Positions 8,757 through 16,410 of a stretch of DNA of 64,000 bases are shown here, in pieces (the stretch's first letter is position 1; each line of letters starts with the position of its first letter). This stretch comes from Tianweitania sp. UT-5YL-CI-8 (GTDB lineage Bacteria > Pseudomonadota > Alphaproteobacteria > Rhizobiales > Rhizobiaceae). The position numbers and the translations under genes are program-made. Below the pieces are notes generated by a model, which was not told the DNA's origin, did not search any database, and saw only the letters and a list, made by a program, of their open reading frames with translations. Location: positions 62,001 through 126,000 of the forward strand of contig NZ_JASCRR010000009.1 of the NCBI RefSeq assembly GCF_030010215.1. Direction: 5' to 3'.

Positions 8757-9668
8757 TCAGGCGTAGGCTTGCGCGTCGATGGTGCGCAGAGCCTGCATCT
8801 GCTTGCGCGCGGCGGCCTGAACCGCATCCTGCACCTTCTCGAAGGCGCGAACCTCGATCTGGCGCACGCGCTCGCGGCTGATGTCGAACTCCGACGACAG
8901 CTCTTCCAGCGTCAGTGGCTCTTCGGCCAGGCGGCGGGCCTCGAAGATGCGGCGTTCGCGCTCATTGAGAACGGACAGCGCACCGGCAAGCATGCTACGG
9001 CGGTTTTCCAGCTCGTCCTGCTCGATGAGCATGGCTTCCTGGCTTTCATGGTCGTCGACCAGCCAATCCTGCCATTCTCCCGATTCGCCCTCGCTCGCAC
9101 GGATCGGCGAGTTGAGCGAAGCGTCGCCGGACAGGCGCCGGTTCATCGACACCACCTCGGCCTCCGACACGTTGAGCCGCGTAGCGATCTCGGTGATCTG
9201 GTCGGGCTTCAGGTCGCCGTCGTCCAGCGCCTGGATTTTGCCCTTCACCTTGCGCAGGTTGAAGAACAGGCGTTTCTGGTTGGCGGTCGTGCCCATCTTG
9301 ACCAGGCTCCACGAGCGCAGGATGTATTCCTGGATCGAAGCCTTGATCCACCACATCGCATAGGTGGCCAGACGGAAGCCCCGCTCGGGCTCGAACTTCT
9401 TCACGGCCTGCATCAGGCCGACATTGCCTTCCGAGATGACCTCGCCGATCGGCAGGCCATAGCCGCGATAGCCCATCGCGATCTTGGCGACGAGACGCAG
9501 ATGGCTGGTGACCATCTTGTGCGCGGCTTTGGTGTCCTGGTGCTCGGCATACCGCTTGGCGAGCATGTACTCTTCCTGCGGCTGAAGCATCGGAAAGCGA
9601 CGGATTTCCTCAAGGTAGCGGGTGAGGCCGCCCTCGCCGGAAACGATACTGGGTAATGACTGGGCCAT
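8757..9668 (-). CDS. rpoH: RNA polymerase sigma-32 factor (heat shock), RpoH1-type
   Basis: A 303-residue alternative sigma factor that directs RNA polymerase to heat-shock promoters. Region 2 reads HLRLVAKIAMGYRGYGLPIGEVISEGNVGLMQAVKKFEP with the -10-reading helix YAMWWIKASIQEYILRSWSLVKMGT. The RpoH box QKRLFFNLRK follows at residues ~132-141, and region 4 ends with DISRERVRQIEVRAFEKV. The gene stands alone with its own terminator. A second rpoH paralogue occurs at 58010-58885. The RpoH1/RpoH2 split is typical of rhizobia, where RpoH1 covers heat and acid responses; which paralogue does what here is an inference from similarity. Confidence 0.95.
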   Translation of the reverse strand: MAQSLPSIVSGEGGLTRYLEEIRRFPMLQPQEEYMLAKRYAEHQDTKAAHKMVTSHLRLVAKIAMGYRGYGLPIGEVISEGNVGLMQAVKKFEPERGFRLATYAMWWIKASIQEYILRSWSLVKMGTTANQKRLFFNLRKVKGKIQALDDGDLKPDQITEIATRLNVSEAEVVSMNRRLSGDASLNSPIRASEGESGEWQDWLVDDHESQEAMLIEQDELENRRSMLAGALSVLNERERRIFEARRLAEEPLTLEELSSEFDISRERVRQIEVRAFEKVQDAVQAAARKQMQALRTIDAQAYA

Positions 9669-9871
9669 GATAGCGCCCTCCTCTTTAGAGAACGTGCTCC
9701 CTTATCCAGGCGAGCACGGCGAGACGCCGGTCTGCGCGTCTCTCTTGCCTAACGTTGTATATAGGAACAAAAGCGGAAAAGATAGAAAAAGTTGCACCTG
9801 AAACACACTGTCACAGTGAAGTGAACAATGCGATCCGGGCTTAAAAAAGGCATACCGGCTGAATGGGCGTT

Positions 9872-10900
9872 TCAGATCGCTTTGAAGCCGCTGAGCATAT
9901 CGGCCATATCGGACGGTATGGGGGCTTCGAAACTCATCATCATGTGGGTTGCCGGGTGCCGGAATGCAAGCAATCGGGCATGCAGCGCCTGGCGTGGAAA
10001 GGCCGCAACCTGGGCCTTCAGCGGCTCCGGCAGACGGTTGGCCTTCGTGCGAAACGAAAGCCCATAGTCGCGGTCGCCGACCAGCGGATGACCGATATGG
10101 GCCATATGCACCCGGATCTGGTGGGTGCGACCGGTCTCCAGCCGGCACTCGACCAGGCTTGCCTGGGCGAACTCTGTCTGCGCCTGGCCGTAACGCTCAA
10201 GCACTGTGTAATGCGTCACGGCGCGGCGCGCATCGTCCCGGTGTTCGGGCACGACAGCCCGCCGCACCCGGTCGGAGGCGCGCCCGAGCGGCGCATCCAC
10301 CGTACCGATCATCCGCGCCGGGATGCCCCAGACCAGCGCGACATAGGCGCGTTCGAGGTCGCCGGAAACGCCATGATCGGCGAAAGCCTCCGACAGCGCC
10401 TTGTGCGCCCGGTCGGTCTTGGCCGCCACCATCACGCCGGTCGTATCCTTGTCGAGCCGGTGCACGATGCCGGGTCGGCGCACCCCGCCGATGCCCGAAA
10501 GGCTGTCGCCGCAATGATGGATCAGCGCATTGACCAGCGTGCCCGTCCAGTTGCCTGCGCCGGGATGCACCACCAATCCAGCCGGCTTGTTGATGACGAT
10601 CAGATCGTCGTCCTCGAACAGGATGTCGAGCGTAATGTCCTCGCCGATCGGCTCCGCCGGCTCGGGTTCCGGCATGTCGACGGTCACCACGTCGCCCAAA
10701 GCCACTTTGCGCTTGGCTTCGGTGACGGCTTTACCCGCGATTCGCACTGCGCCCTGCTTGATCAGCGTCTGTACGCGGTTGCGCGAAAAATCGTCGCCGA
10801 GCTGGCCGGCCAGCCATTGGTCGAGCCGTGAACCGGCGGCATCCTCGGCTGCGGTCAGCACTATCAATCCGCCGCCTGCTTCGCTATCAGGGTCGCTCAT
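9872..10900 (-). CDS. rluD: RluA-family 23S rRNA pseudouridine synthase, RluD-like
   Basis: A 342-residue enzyme that isomerises uridines in rRNA. An N-terminal S4 RNA-binding domain (SRLDQWLAGQL to DVVTVDMPEP, residues ~24-80) precedes the RluA catalytic domain. That domain has FEDDDLIVINKPAGLVVHPG and the catalytic-Asp motif GIVHRLDKDTTGVMV, then LETGRTHQIRVHMAHIGHPLVGD. The domain order and length fit RluD, which modifies helix 69 in large-subunit assembly. The start at 10900 (MSDPDSEAGGG) lies 26 bases from the divergent gene at 10927; an upstream in-frame start would overlap that gene. Confidence 0.92.
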   Translation of the reverse strand: MSDPDSEAGGGLIVLTAAEDAAGSRLDQWLAGQLGDDFSRNRVQTLIKQGAVRIAGKAVTEAKRKVALGDVVTVDMPEPEPAEPIGEDITLDILFEDDDLIVINKPAGLVVHPGAGNWTGTLVNALIHHCGDSLSGIGGVRRPGIVHRLDKDTTGVMVAAKTDRAHKALSEAFADHGVSGDLERAYVALVWGIPARMIGTVDAPLGRASDRVRRAVVPEHRDDARRAVTHYTVLERYGQAQTEFAQASLVECRLETGRTHQIRVHMAHIGHPLVGDRDYGLSFRTKANRLPEPLKAQVAAFPRQALHARLLAFRHPATHMMMSFEAPIPSDMADMLSGFKAI

Positions 10901-10926
10901 TTCAACTGTTCCGGACCTATTTGCCG

Positions 10927-11313
10927 ATGTCAGGGCCACAAACCGACCCTCAAGAGGAAAAGCCGCTCGACCCAGCTGCCGAGCGTGTGCGCCGAAAGCT
11001 GGTCCGCTTCATGGCCATCAATCTGGGCATTCTTTTCCTGGCCCTTATGGCCGTGGTGGCCGCGCTTGTCTACAAAGCCATGAAATCGAATGACACAGCT
11101 CAAGTGCCAGCGTCGGTCGCCGCCCCGCCTTCGGGGCAGGAACCGCTGGCAGGCGACATCGTCCTGCCGGTCGGCTCGCGGCTGGTGTCGCAGTCGCTTT
11201 CGGGAACGCGCCTCGCGCTCGATGTCGAACTGTCCGATGGCAGCCGTTCGATCGTCGTCTACGACACCGTCGAGGGCCGCATCGTCGGCCGTTTCGCCGT
11301 GAGGACCCAATGA
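10927..11313 (+). CDS. Conserved single-pass membrane protein, function unknown
   Basis: A 128-residue protein with a Pro/Glu-rich basic N-terminus (PQEEKPLDPAAERVRRKLVRF), one transmembrane helix at ~30-51 (MAINLGILFLALMAVVAALVYKAM), and a C-terminal beta-rich domain (GDIVLPVGSRLVSQSLSGTRLALDVELSDGSRSIVVYDTVEGRIVGRF). It resembles small alphaproteobacterial DUF6476-type proteins, but I am not certain of that family name. It is divergent from rluD and overlaps the next gene by four bases (ATGA), which suggests translational coupling with the VOC protein. Confidence 0.8.
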   Translation: MSGPQTDPQEEKPLDPAAERVRRKLVRFMAINLGILFLALMAVVAALVYKAMKSNDTAQVPASVAAPPSGQEPLAGDIVLPVGSRLVSQSLSGTRLALDVELSDGSRSIVVYDTVEGRIVGRFAVRTQ

Positions 11314-11705
11314 CCGGCCCGGCCCGCAGCATCGCAACCGCGGCGCTCGTCGTCGCCGACTATGACGCGGCGCGCGACTGGTATGTCGAAAAACTCGGCT
11401 TTTGCGTCCTGGCCGACACCGACCAGGGCGGCGGCAGGCGCTGGCTGGTCGTCGGCGTCGAGGGCGGCACCCGCCTGCTTTTGGCCAAGGCAGCCGACGA
11501 AGCGCAGACGGCACGCATCGGCGACCAGACCGGCGGCCGCGTCGCCTTCTTCCTGCAGACCGACGATTTCGCGCGCGACCATGCGGCGATGCTTTCCAAG
11601 GGCGTGGTCTTCAAGGAACAGCCCCGCCACGAAGCCTACGGCTCCGTCGCCGTCTTCTCCGATCTCTATGGCAATCTGTGGGACCTGATCCAGTATAAGG
11701 CCTGA
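11310..11705 (+). CDS. VOC-superfamily (glyoxalase/bleomycin-resistance fold) protein
   Basis: A 131-residue protein with two beta-alpha-beta-beta-beta units, as in the vicinal oxygen chelate fold. The first unit is IATAALVVADYDAARDWYVEKLGFCVLADT; the second is GRVAFFLQTDDFARDHAAMLSKGVVFKEQPRHEAYGSVAVFSDLYGNLWDLIQ. The C-terminal 'F-D-YGN-WDLI' ending with preceding metal-ligand positions is typical. VOC proteins include glyoxalases, dioxygenases and drug-binding proteins; the substrate cannot be assigned. Its start overlaps the upstream stop by four bases. Confidence 0.88.
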   Translation: MTGPARSIATAALVVADYDAARDWYVEKLGFCVLADTDQGGGRRWLVVGVEGGTRLLLAKAADEAQTARIGDQTGGRVAFFLQTDDFARDHAAMLSKGVVFKEQPRHEAYGSVAVFSDLYGNLWDLIQYKA

Positions 11706-11760
11706 CGCACGGACTTGATCGGGCCTTGCGCAAAAGCTTCTCCAGATAGCCGAAGTGCTG

Positions 11761-11789
11761 TTGCTTTTTGCCGAAAGCCCATCTATATC
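11761..11789 (+). promoter_or_regulatory. Promoter of tRNA-Glu
   Basis: TTGCTT at 11761-11766 and TATATC at 11784-11789 are separated by 17 bases. They end 14 bases before the mature tRNA 5' end. Confidence 0.6.
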
Positions 11790-11803
11790 GCCGGTTCTCG
11801 GCT

Positions 11804-11878
11804 GCGCCCATCGTCTAGCGGTTAGGACGGCGCCCTCTCACGGCGCAAACAGGGGTTCGATTCCCCTTGGGCGTACCA
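11804..11878 (+). tRNA. tRNA-Glu (anticodon CTC)
   Basis: A 75-nt cloverleaf with encoded CCA. The acceptor is GCGCCCA / TGGGCGT with a G1-U72 wobble and discriminator A. The D arm is GTC...GGAC. The anticodon stem GCGCC / GGCGC encloses loop CTCTCAC with anticodon CTC at its centre. The T arm is AGGGG-TTCGATT-CCCCT. It reads GAG codons. Confidence 0.96.
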
Positions 11879-11975
11879 GAGATTTTCCTTAGCTTGTGAC
11901 TTCGCTCAGCGGCGGATTGACCATTCTCGTGCCTTGGCACATTCTTCCGCCGTGCCATTGCGCAGGGGGAATTGC

Positions 11976-12563
11976 ATGTTCCTGACCACAATTTCCGATG
12001 AAGAAGCCACCGGCAGAACAGCCGAAATCTATGCGGCGGAGCGCGAGGCCATGGGCTTCGTCATGGCGGCAACCCGCTGCTGGACGAGCCGGCCAGACCT
12101 TTTGCCGCTCTACGAAGATTTCTTCGAGGGGGTGAAGGCGAATTTCTCGCTGCCCAGGCGGGACTGGCGGCTGATCACGCTGATCGCGGCCAAGAACGTG
12201 CCGTCGAAATATTGCTCCATCGTCTATGGCGGGCAACTGGTCGACGATCTCGGCTCAGCCGAACAGGTCATCGCCGTGCAGCGCGACTTCCGCAGTGCCG
12301 GCGTGTCGCGCCGGGATGTCGTCATGCTGTCCTACGCTGAAACGGTCGCGCAGAACGCCTCGCGGATCGGTCAGGAAGACGTCGACGAACTGCGCTCCGT
12401 GGGTTTCACCGACCAGCAGATCTCCGACATCGCGCTCTGCGCGGCGCTTCGCTGTTTTGTCGCCCGCTTTTTCGATGCCACAGGCGCCGGCCCCGAGGCG
12501 TTTTTCCTCGAACGCAGCCCCGAAATCACCGAGGCCTTCACAGCAAGCCTCGACCGCCCCTGA
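11976..12563 (+). CDS. AhpD/carboxymuconolactone-decarboxylase-like protein with degenerate active site
   Basis: A 195-residue all-helical protein related to the AhpD/CMD 'peroxidase-related' group. It contains DWRLITLIAAKNVPSKYCSIVYGGQLV and a second helical repeat, GFTDQQISDIALCAALRCFVARFFDATGA. The family normally carries CxxCxxxH in the first helix pair. Here the positions read Ser77, Cys80 and Tyr84, so the resolving cysteine and the proton-relay histidine are missing. Thiol peroxidase activity is therefore doubtful. The ATG at 11976 has GCAGGGGGA upstream. It follows tRNA-Glu and precedes pgk by 89 bases; no functional link to either is evident. Confidence 0.8.
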   Translation: MFLTTISDEEATGRTAEIYAAEREAMGFVMAATRCWTSRPDLLPLYEDFFEGVKANFSLPRRDWRLITLIAAKNVPSKYCSIVYGGQLVDDLGSAEQVIAVQRDFRSAGVSRRDVVMLSYAETVAQNASRIGQEDVDELRSVGFTDQQISDIALCAALRCFVARFFDATGAGPEAFFLERSPEITEAFTASLDRP

Positions 12564-12652
12564 CGAAAACGTAGACTTCGCTGCCCGCCAACGCGCTTGC
12601 ATCCTCCACGCTTCGCGATATGGTCCCGCCGACTTCTGAAGGAGAGGGTTTC

Positions 12653-13849
12653 ATGGCAGGTTTCAAGACGCTCGACACGATCGGATCAGTTCAGGGCAAG
12701 CGGGTTCTCGTCCGCGTCGATCTCAACGTTCCCGTCGCTGACGGCAAGGTGAGCGACGCAACCCGCATCGAGCGCGTCGCGCCCACCATCACCGAACTGT
12801 CCGACAAGGGCGCCAAGGTCATCCTGCTCGCGCATTTCGGCCGCCCCAAGGACGGTCCCGATCCGAAACTGTCGCTTGAGCCCATCGCCAAGGCGACCTC
12901 CGAGGTCATCGGCCGCCCGGTGGGCTTCGCCGCCGACTGCATCGGCGAAAAGGCAACGGCGGCCATCGCTGCGATGAAGGACGGCGACATCGTGCTTTTG
13001 GAAAACACCCGCTTCCACAAGGCCGAGGAAAAGAACGACCCGGCCTTCACCAGAGAACTCGCGGCCAATGGCGACCTCTATGTGAATGACGCGTTTTCCG
13101 CCGCCCACCGCGCCCACACCTCGACGGAAGGGCTGGCGCAGGTCCTGCCCGCTTTTGCCGGCCGCACCATGCAGGCCGAGCTCGAAGCGCTGGAAAAGGG
13201 TCTCGGCAATCCGGCAAAGCCGGTCGTCGCCATCGTCGGCGGCGCGAAGATCTCAAGCAAGCTCGACCTTTTGATGAACCTCGTGCGCAAGGTCGATGCG
13301 CTGGTCATCGGCGGCGGCATGGCCAACACCTTCCTGGCAGCGCGCGGCACAAAGGTCGGCAAGTCGCTGTGCGAGCACGACCTGGCCCAGACTGCGCGCC
13401 AGATCATGATCGAGGCGGCGGATGCCGGCTGCGCCATCATCCTGCCGGTGGACGGCGTGGTGACCAAGGAATTCAAGGCGAATGCCGACAACCAGACCGT
13501 AGCCATCGAAGCCGTGCCCGAAGACGGCATGATCCTCGATGTCGGCCCCAAGACGGTCGCCACCATCAACGAATGGATCGACCGCGCCGCGACCCTGGTC
13601 TGGAACGGCCCGCTCGGCGCGTTCGAGCTGGCGCCGTTCGACGCGGCGACCGTTTCGGCTGCCAAGCATGCGGCCGAGCGCACCAGGGCCGGCAAGCTTG
13701 TCTCGGTGGCCGGTGGCGGCGACACGGTGGCAGCCCTTAATCATGCCGGCGTGGCTGAGGACTTCACCTATGTCTCGACCGCCGGCGGCGCCTTCCTGGA
13801 ATGGATGGAAGGCAAGGATCTTCCCGGCGTCGAAGTCCTGAAAGCCTGA
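12653..13849 (+). CDS. pgk: Phosphoglycerate kinase
   Basis: A 398-residue cytosolic kinase interconverting 1,3-bisphosphoglycerate plus ADP and 3-phosphoglycerate plus ATP. Family marks include [15 protein letters not shown] near the N-terminus, [17 protein letters not shown], the substrate Arg/His region [25 protein letters not shown] in the hinge, and the nucleotide-binding GGGDTVAAL near the C-terminus. AAGGAGAGGG precedes the ATG at 12653. A palindromic hairpin separates it from the aldolase gene 162 bases downstream on the same strand, so readthrough or a separate promoter is possible. Confidence 0.98.
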   Translation: MAGFKTLDTIGSVQGKRVLVRVDLNVPVADGKVSDATRIERVAPTITELSDKGAKVILLAHFGRPKDGPDPKLSLEPIAKATSEVIGRPVGFAADCIGEKATAAIAAMKDGDIVLLENTRFHKAEEKNDPAFTRELAANGDLYVNDAFSAAHRAHTSTEGLAQVLPAFAGRTMQAELEALEKGLGNPAKPVVAIVGGAKISSKLDLLMNLVRKVDALVIGGGMANTFLAARGTKVGKSLCEHDLAQTARQIMIEAADAGCAIILPVDGVVTKEFKANADNQTVAIEAVPEDGMILDVGPKTVATINEWIDRAATLVWNGPLGAFELAPFDAATVSAAKHAAERTRAGKLVSVAGGGDTVAALNHAGVAEDFTYVSTAGGAFLEWMEGKDLPGVEVLKA

Positions 13850-13856
13850 CGTTGTT

Positions 13857-13888
13857 CGTTAATGGGCGGCGCGATCCGCCCGTTAACG
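13857..13888 (+). terminator. Hairpin after pgk
   Basis: Thirteen-base stem (one G-T pair) with a six-base loop, starting eight bases after the pgk stop. The outer halves are CGTTAA / TTAACG. A T-run follows only after a gap of about ten bases, so it may attenuate or protect the mRNA end rather than terminate fully. Confidence 0.5.
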
Positions 13889-14011
13889 ATGCTACGCTTT
13901 TAATCGATTGTAATTTTTTCAATCGGTTAGTTTGCCTAATCTGTCATTCCGTTGCCAAATCTCTTCTGGTATGGCCGGCTTTACAGCTTTGCAGTCAAGG
14001 AGAGAGTGTGG

Positions 14012-15037
14012 ATGAGCGAACGTCTTGAGGACATCGCCGCCGCCATGGTGGCGGACGGTAAGGGCATTCTGGCAGCGGACGAAAGTTCCGGCACGATCAA
14101 GAAGCGTTTCGACGTCATCGGCGTCGAGTCGACGGCGGACAGCCGGCGCGATTATCGCGAGCTTCTATTCCGCTCGGCGGATGCGATGCGGAACCACATT
14201 TCCGGTGTCATCCTCTACGACGAGACCATCCGCCAGAAGGCGGTCGATGGCACCCCGCTGGTCGAACTGATCCGCGCCGCCGGCGCCATTCCGGGCATCA
14301 AGGTCGACGCTGGCGCCAAGCCTCTGGTCAACTTCCCCGGCGACACCATCACAGAAGGCCTCGACGGCCTGCGCGAACGCCTCGCCGAATACTACAAGCT
14401 CGGCGCCCGCTTCGCCAAATGGCGCGCCGTGATCGACATCGACACCGCTTCCAACGTGCCTTCGGCAGCCTCGATCAATGCCAACACCCATGCGTTGGCC
14501 CGCTATGCCGCATTGTGCCAGGAAGCCGGCATCGTGCCGATCGTCGAGCCGGAAGTGCTGATGGACGGTTCGCACGACATCGACACCTGCTTCGAGGTCA
14601 CCAAGGCGACGCTGATCAAGCTCTATGACGCGCTCTACGAAGCCCGCGTCAACCTCGAAGGCTCGATCCTCAAGCCGAACATGGTCATCGCCGGCAAGAA
14701 GTCAGGCACCAGGAACAGCCCCGAGGAAGTCGCCGAAAAGACCATCCGCGTGTTCCGCCAGACGGTGCCGACCGCGGTTCCGGGCATCGCCTTCCTGTCG
14801 GGCGGCCAGTCGGACGAGGAGGCGACCGCCAACCTCAACGCGATCAATGCCATCGGCCCGCATCCCTGGAAGCTGACCTTCTCCTATGGCCGCGCGCTGC
14901 AGGCAGCCCCGCAGAAGGCCTGGTCGGGCAAGGGCGAGAACGTCGCCGCGGCCCAGGCTGCCTTCGCCCACCGCGCCCGCATGAACGGCCTCGCCGCTCT
15001 GGGTACCTGGAAGTCCGAGTTCGAAACCGCGGCCTGA
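14012..15037 (+). CDS. Class I fructose-bisphosphate aldolase
   Basis: A 341-residue Schiff-base aldolase that cleaves fructose 1,6-bisphosphate to the two triose phosphates. Class I marks are LAADESSGTIKKRF at residues ~22-35, KWRAVIDI, PIVEPEVLMDG, and the catalytic-lysine segment LEGSILKPNMV (Lys near residue 228), then IAFLSGGQSDEEAT for phosphate binding. It is unrelated to the zinc-dependent class II enzymes. The ATG at 14012 has AAGGAGAGAG upstream. Together with pgk it gives a short glycolytic/gluconeogenic cluster that ends in a strong terminator. Confidence 0.97.
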   Translation: MSERLEDIAAAMVADGKGILAADESSGTIKKRFDVIGVESTADSRRDYRELLFRSADAMRNHISGVILYDETIRQKAVDGTPLVELIRAAGAIPGIKVDAGAKPLVNFPGDTITEGLDGLRERLAEYYKLGARFAKWRAVIDIDTASNVPSAASINANTHALARYAALCQEAGIVPIVEPEVLMDGSHDIDTCFEVTKATLIKLYDALYEARVNLEGSILKPNMVIAGKKSGTRNSPEEVAEKTIRVFRQTVPTAVPGIAFLSGGQSDEEATANLNAINAIGPHPWKLTFSYGRALQAAPQKAWSGKGENVAAAQAAFAHRARMNGLAALGTWKSEFETAA

Positions 15038-15057
15038 TCGCCGCGCACAGTTTGGCA

Positions 15058-15088
15058 GAAGCCCCGGAGCGATCCGGGGCTTCTTGCG
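15058..15088 (+). terminator. Terminator of the aldolase gene
   Basis: Ten-base stem GAAGCCCCGG / CCGGGGCTTC with a six-base loop, followed by TTGCGTTTT. Confidence 0.85.
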
Positions 15089-15205
15089 TTTTGGGGCTGT
15101 TTTTCCCTTGGTGAGATGTGTGAGTAGCGGTCGTCATAGCCGATCCGTCGACAAACGATCGGCTGACTGGAAGAGAAAAAATAAGCGCCCACGTTCGATG
15201 CCGGC

Positions 15206-15422
15206 GTTATCTCCCCCTTGGCGGGGGAGAAAGGATTTTCACGGCATTAGCGGAGCGAGGGCAAAGCCCGAAGCGAGGCTAAGTCGTAGAAAATCCAAGA
15301 GAGGGGGCGTGGTGGTTAGCGATAGACAATCCCCTCTCTGGCGATTTCTAACACTTAGACTTCGCCTGCGGCTCGCCTAAGATGTTGAAATCGCTTTCTC
15401 CCCCACATGGGGGGAGATAGAG
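15206..15422. repeat. Palindromic intergenic element (copy 1)
   Basis: The ends are related inverted copies: left about 15206-15233 (CTCCCCCTTGGCGGGGGAG core), right about 15397-15422 (CTCCCCCACATGGGGGGAG core). The interior holds further short inverted matches, including AGCGAGGCTAAG near 15274 and its partial complement near 15353. It fills most of the gene-free stretch 15084-15434 between the aldolase and zapA. I see no gene, promoter or RNA in the remainder. It belongs with the other G/C-rich palindromic elements of this window. Confidence 0.6.
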
Positions 15423-15434
15423 CAGCCCTTTCCC

Positions 15435-15797
15435 TCACGCCTTCCTGGCGAGGCGGTCGGCAAGGCCTTCCATGCGGTCGGCGAGCGCGCCGAGCGCGCC
15501 GGTCAGGGCAGAGTCGTTCTTGTCGGCCTTGATAAGCGCTTCGTCGCGCGTCTTGCGCAGCGTCTGCACCTCGGTTTCCATTCCCTTGATGCGCTTCTGA
15601 AGTTCGGCCAGTTCGTCCATCACCATGATCCCAGCCATGACGGTGAGCCGCTGGTCGCCGATTTCGCCGAACGAATCCTTGAGATGCAGCACATAGCGGT
15701 CGAAGCGCGCGGCGAGGTCGATCAGGTGTTCTTCCTGGCCTTCGTCGCAAGCCATCCGATACTGCTTGTCGTCGATGGTGACCGTGACTTGTGCCAT
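15435..15797 (-). CDS. zapA: Cell-division protein ZapA
   Basis: A 120-residue cytosolic protein that bundles FtsZ filaments at the Z-ring. It opens MAQVTVTIDDKQYRMACDEGQEEHLIDLAARFDRYV, the globular ZapA head. The IGDQRLTVMAGIMVMDELAELQKRIKGMETEVQTL region is a long dimerising coiled coil (residues ~48-85), and a helical tail follows. Length and head sequence fit the family. It lies six bases downstream of the DUF4164 coiled-coil gene, with which it should be cotranscribed from the divergent promoter region shared with tkt. Confidence 0.93.
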   Translation of the reverse strand: MAQVTVTIDDKQYRMACDEGQEEHLIDLAARFDRYVLHLKDSFGEIGDQRLTVMAGIMVMDELAELQKRIKGMETEVQTLRKTRDEALIKADKNDSALTGALGALADRMEGLADRLARKA

Positions 15798-15803
15798 CTG
15801 GCC

Positions 15804-16100
15804 CTACCTGTCCAGCACCGCACGGATGGTTTCCATGGCGGTCACCAGCCTGCGCGATACTTCCTTGTTGGCTTCCTCGAGCCGCTCGGCGCGGGCTTCG
15901 GAATTGTCGAGTTCCTGAGCAAGACGGGCTCTGTCGGCGTTCATGCGCTGAACCTCCGCTTCCGCCTCGGCATAGTCCTGTTCGTGCTCGAAGCGCGCGC
16001 CAACCGCGTCTTCCAGCACTTCCATGGCCCTTCCGAGCCTGCCTATGACTTCCTTGAGTGTGGCCTCGCCGGTCATGGTATCCGTGCTACCCCCGCCCAT
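15804..16100 (-). CDS. DUF4164 coiled-coil protein, upstream partner of zapA
   Basis: About 98 residues, almost entirely predicted coiled coil: [79 protein letters not shown]. It fits DUF4164, a rhizobial family regularly encoded next to zapA, so a cell-division role is plausible. The start is uncertain: ATG 16100 (chosen), GTG 16103, or ATG 16076, which would begin [12 protein letters not shown]; none has a strong ribosome site. Confidence 0.82.
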   Translation of the reverse strand: MGGGSTDTMTGEATLKEVIGRLGRAMEVLEDAVGARFEHEQDYAEAEAEVQRMNADRARLAQELDNSEARAERLEEANKEVSRRLVTAMETIRAVLDR

Positions 16101-16138
16101 CACCGAATCGCGCGTGTTCAGAACGCGTTATCTGCGGA

Positions 16139-16168
16139 AGATTAGGCACCGGGTGAAGCCTGCGTCAA
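16139..16168 (-). promoter_or_regulatory. Promoter of the DUF4164-zapA pair
   Basis: On the minus strand TTGACG (16168-16163) and TAATCT (16144-16139) are 18 bases apart. The pair points toward the zapA operon, about 40 bases before its first start codon. Confidence 0.5.
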
Positions 16169-16330
16169 TAAATCCCCGTCTCTATCCCCTGCATTCGCAT
16201 TGCCAGCCAGGCAAGAAGGCCCACCGAGGCGAAATTTGCCGGCGTCCGATGCCCTCGACGGGCCTCTCTCTCATCGGGGCAGGTCCCGCAAAAGACGTAC
16301 GGATTGTTTGGCGCAAGGTGTCCGAATTTA

Positions 16331-16358
16331 TTGACTCAAAGCCTGCTCCTGCTATGTG
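16331..16358 (+). promoter_or_regulatory. Promoter of tkt
   Basis: TTGACT at 16331-16336 is followed after 16 bases by TATGTG (CTATGT one base earlier), 50-odd bases upstream of the tkt start. With the divergent zapA promoter it accounts for the gene-free stretch 16101-16410. I see no other element there. Confidence 0.45.
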
Positions 16359-16410
16359 TCGCGCACGTTTCCGGGCCATCGAGCCCAGCCAATCTGACCC
16401 TGGAGGAATT

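Noticed and set aside
15038-16410. Search for 6S RNA next to zapA
   Set aside because: The conserved long stem with central bubble could not be recognised on either strand; only repeats, a terminator and divergent promoters are supported.
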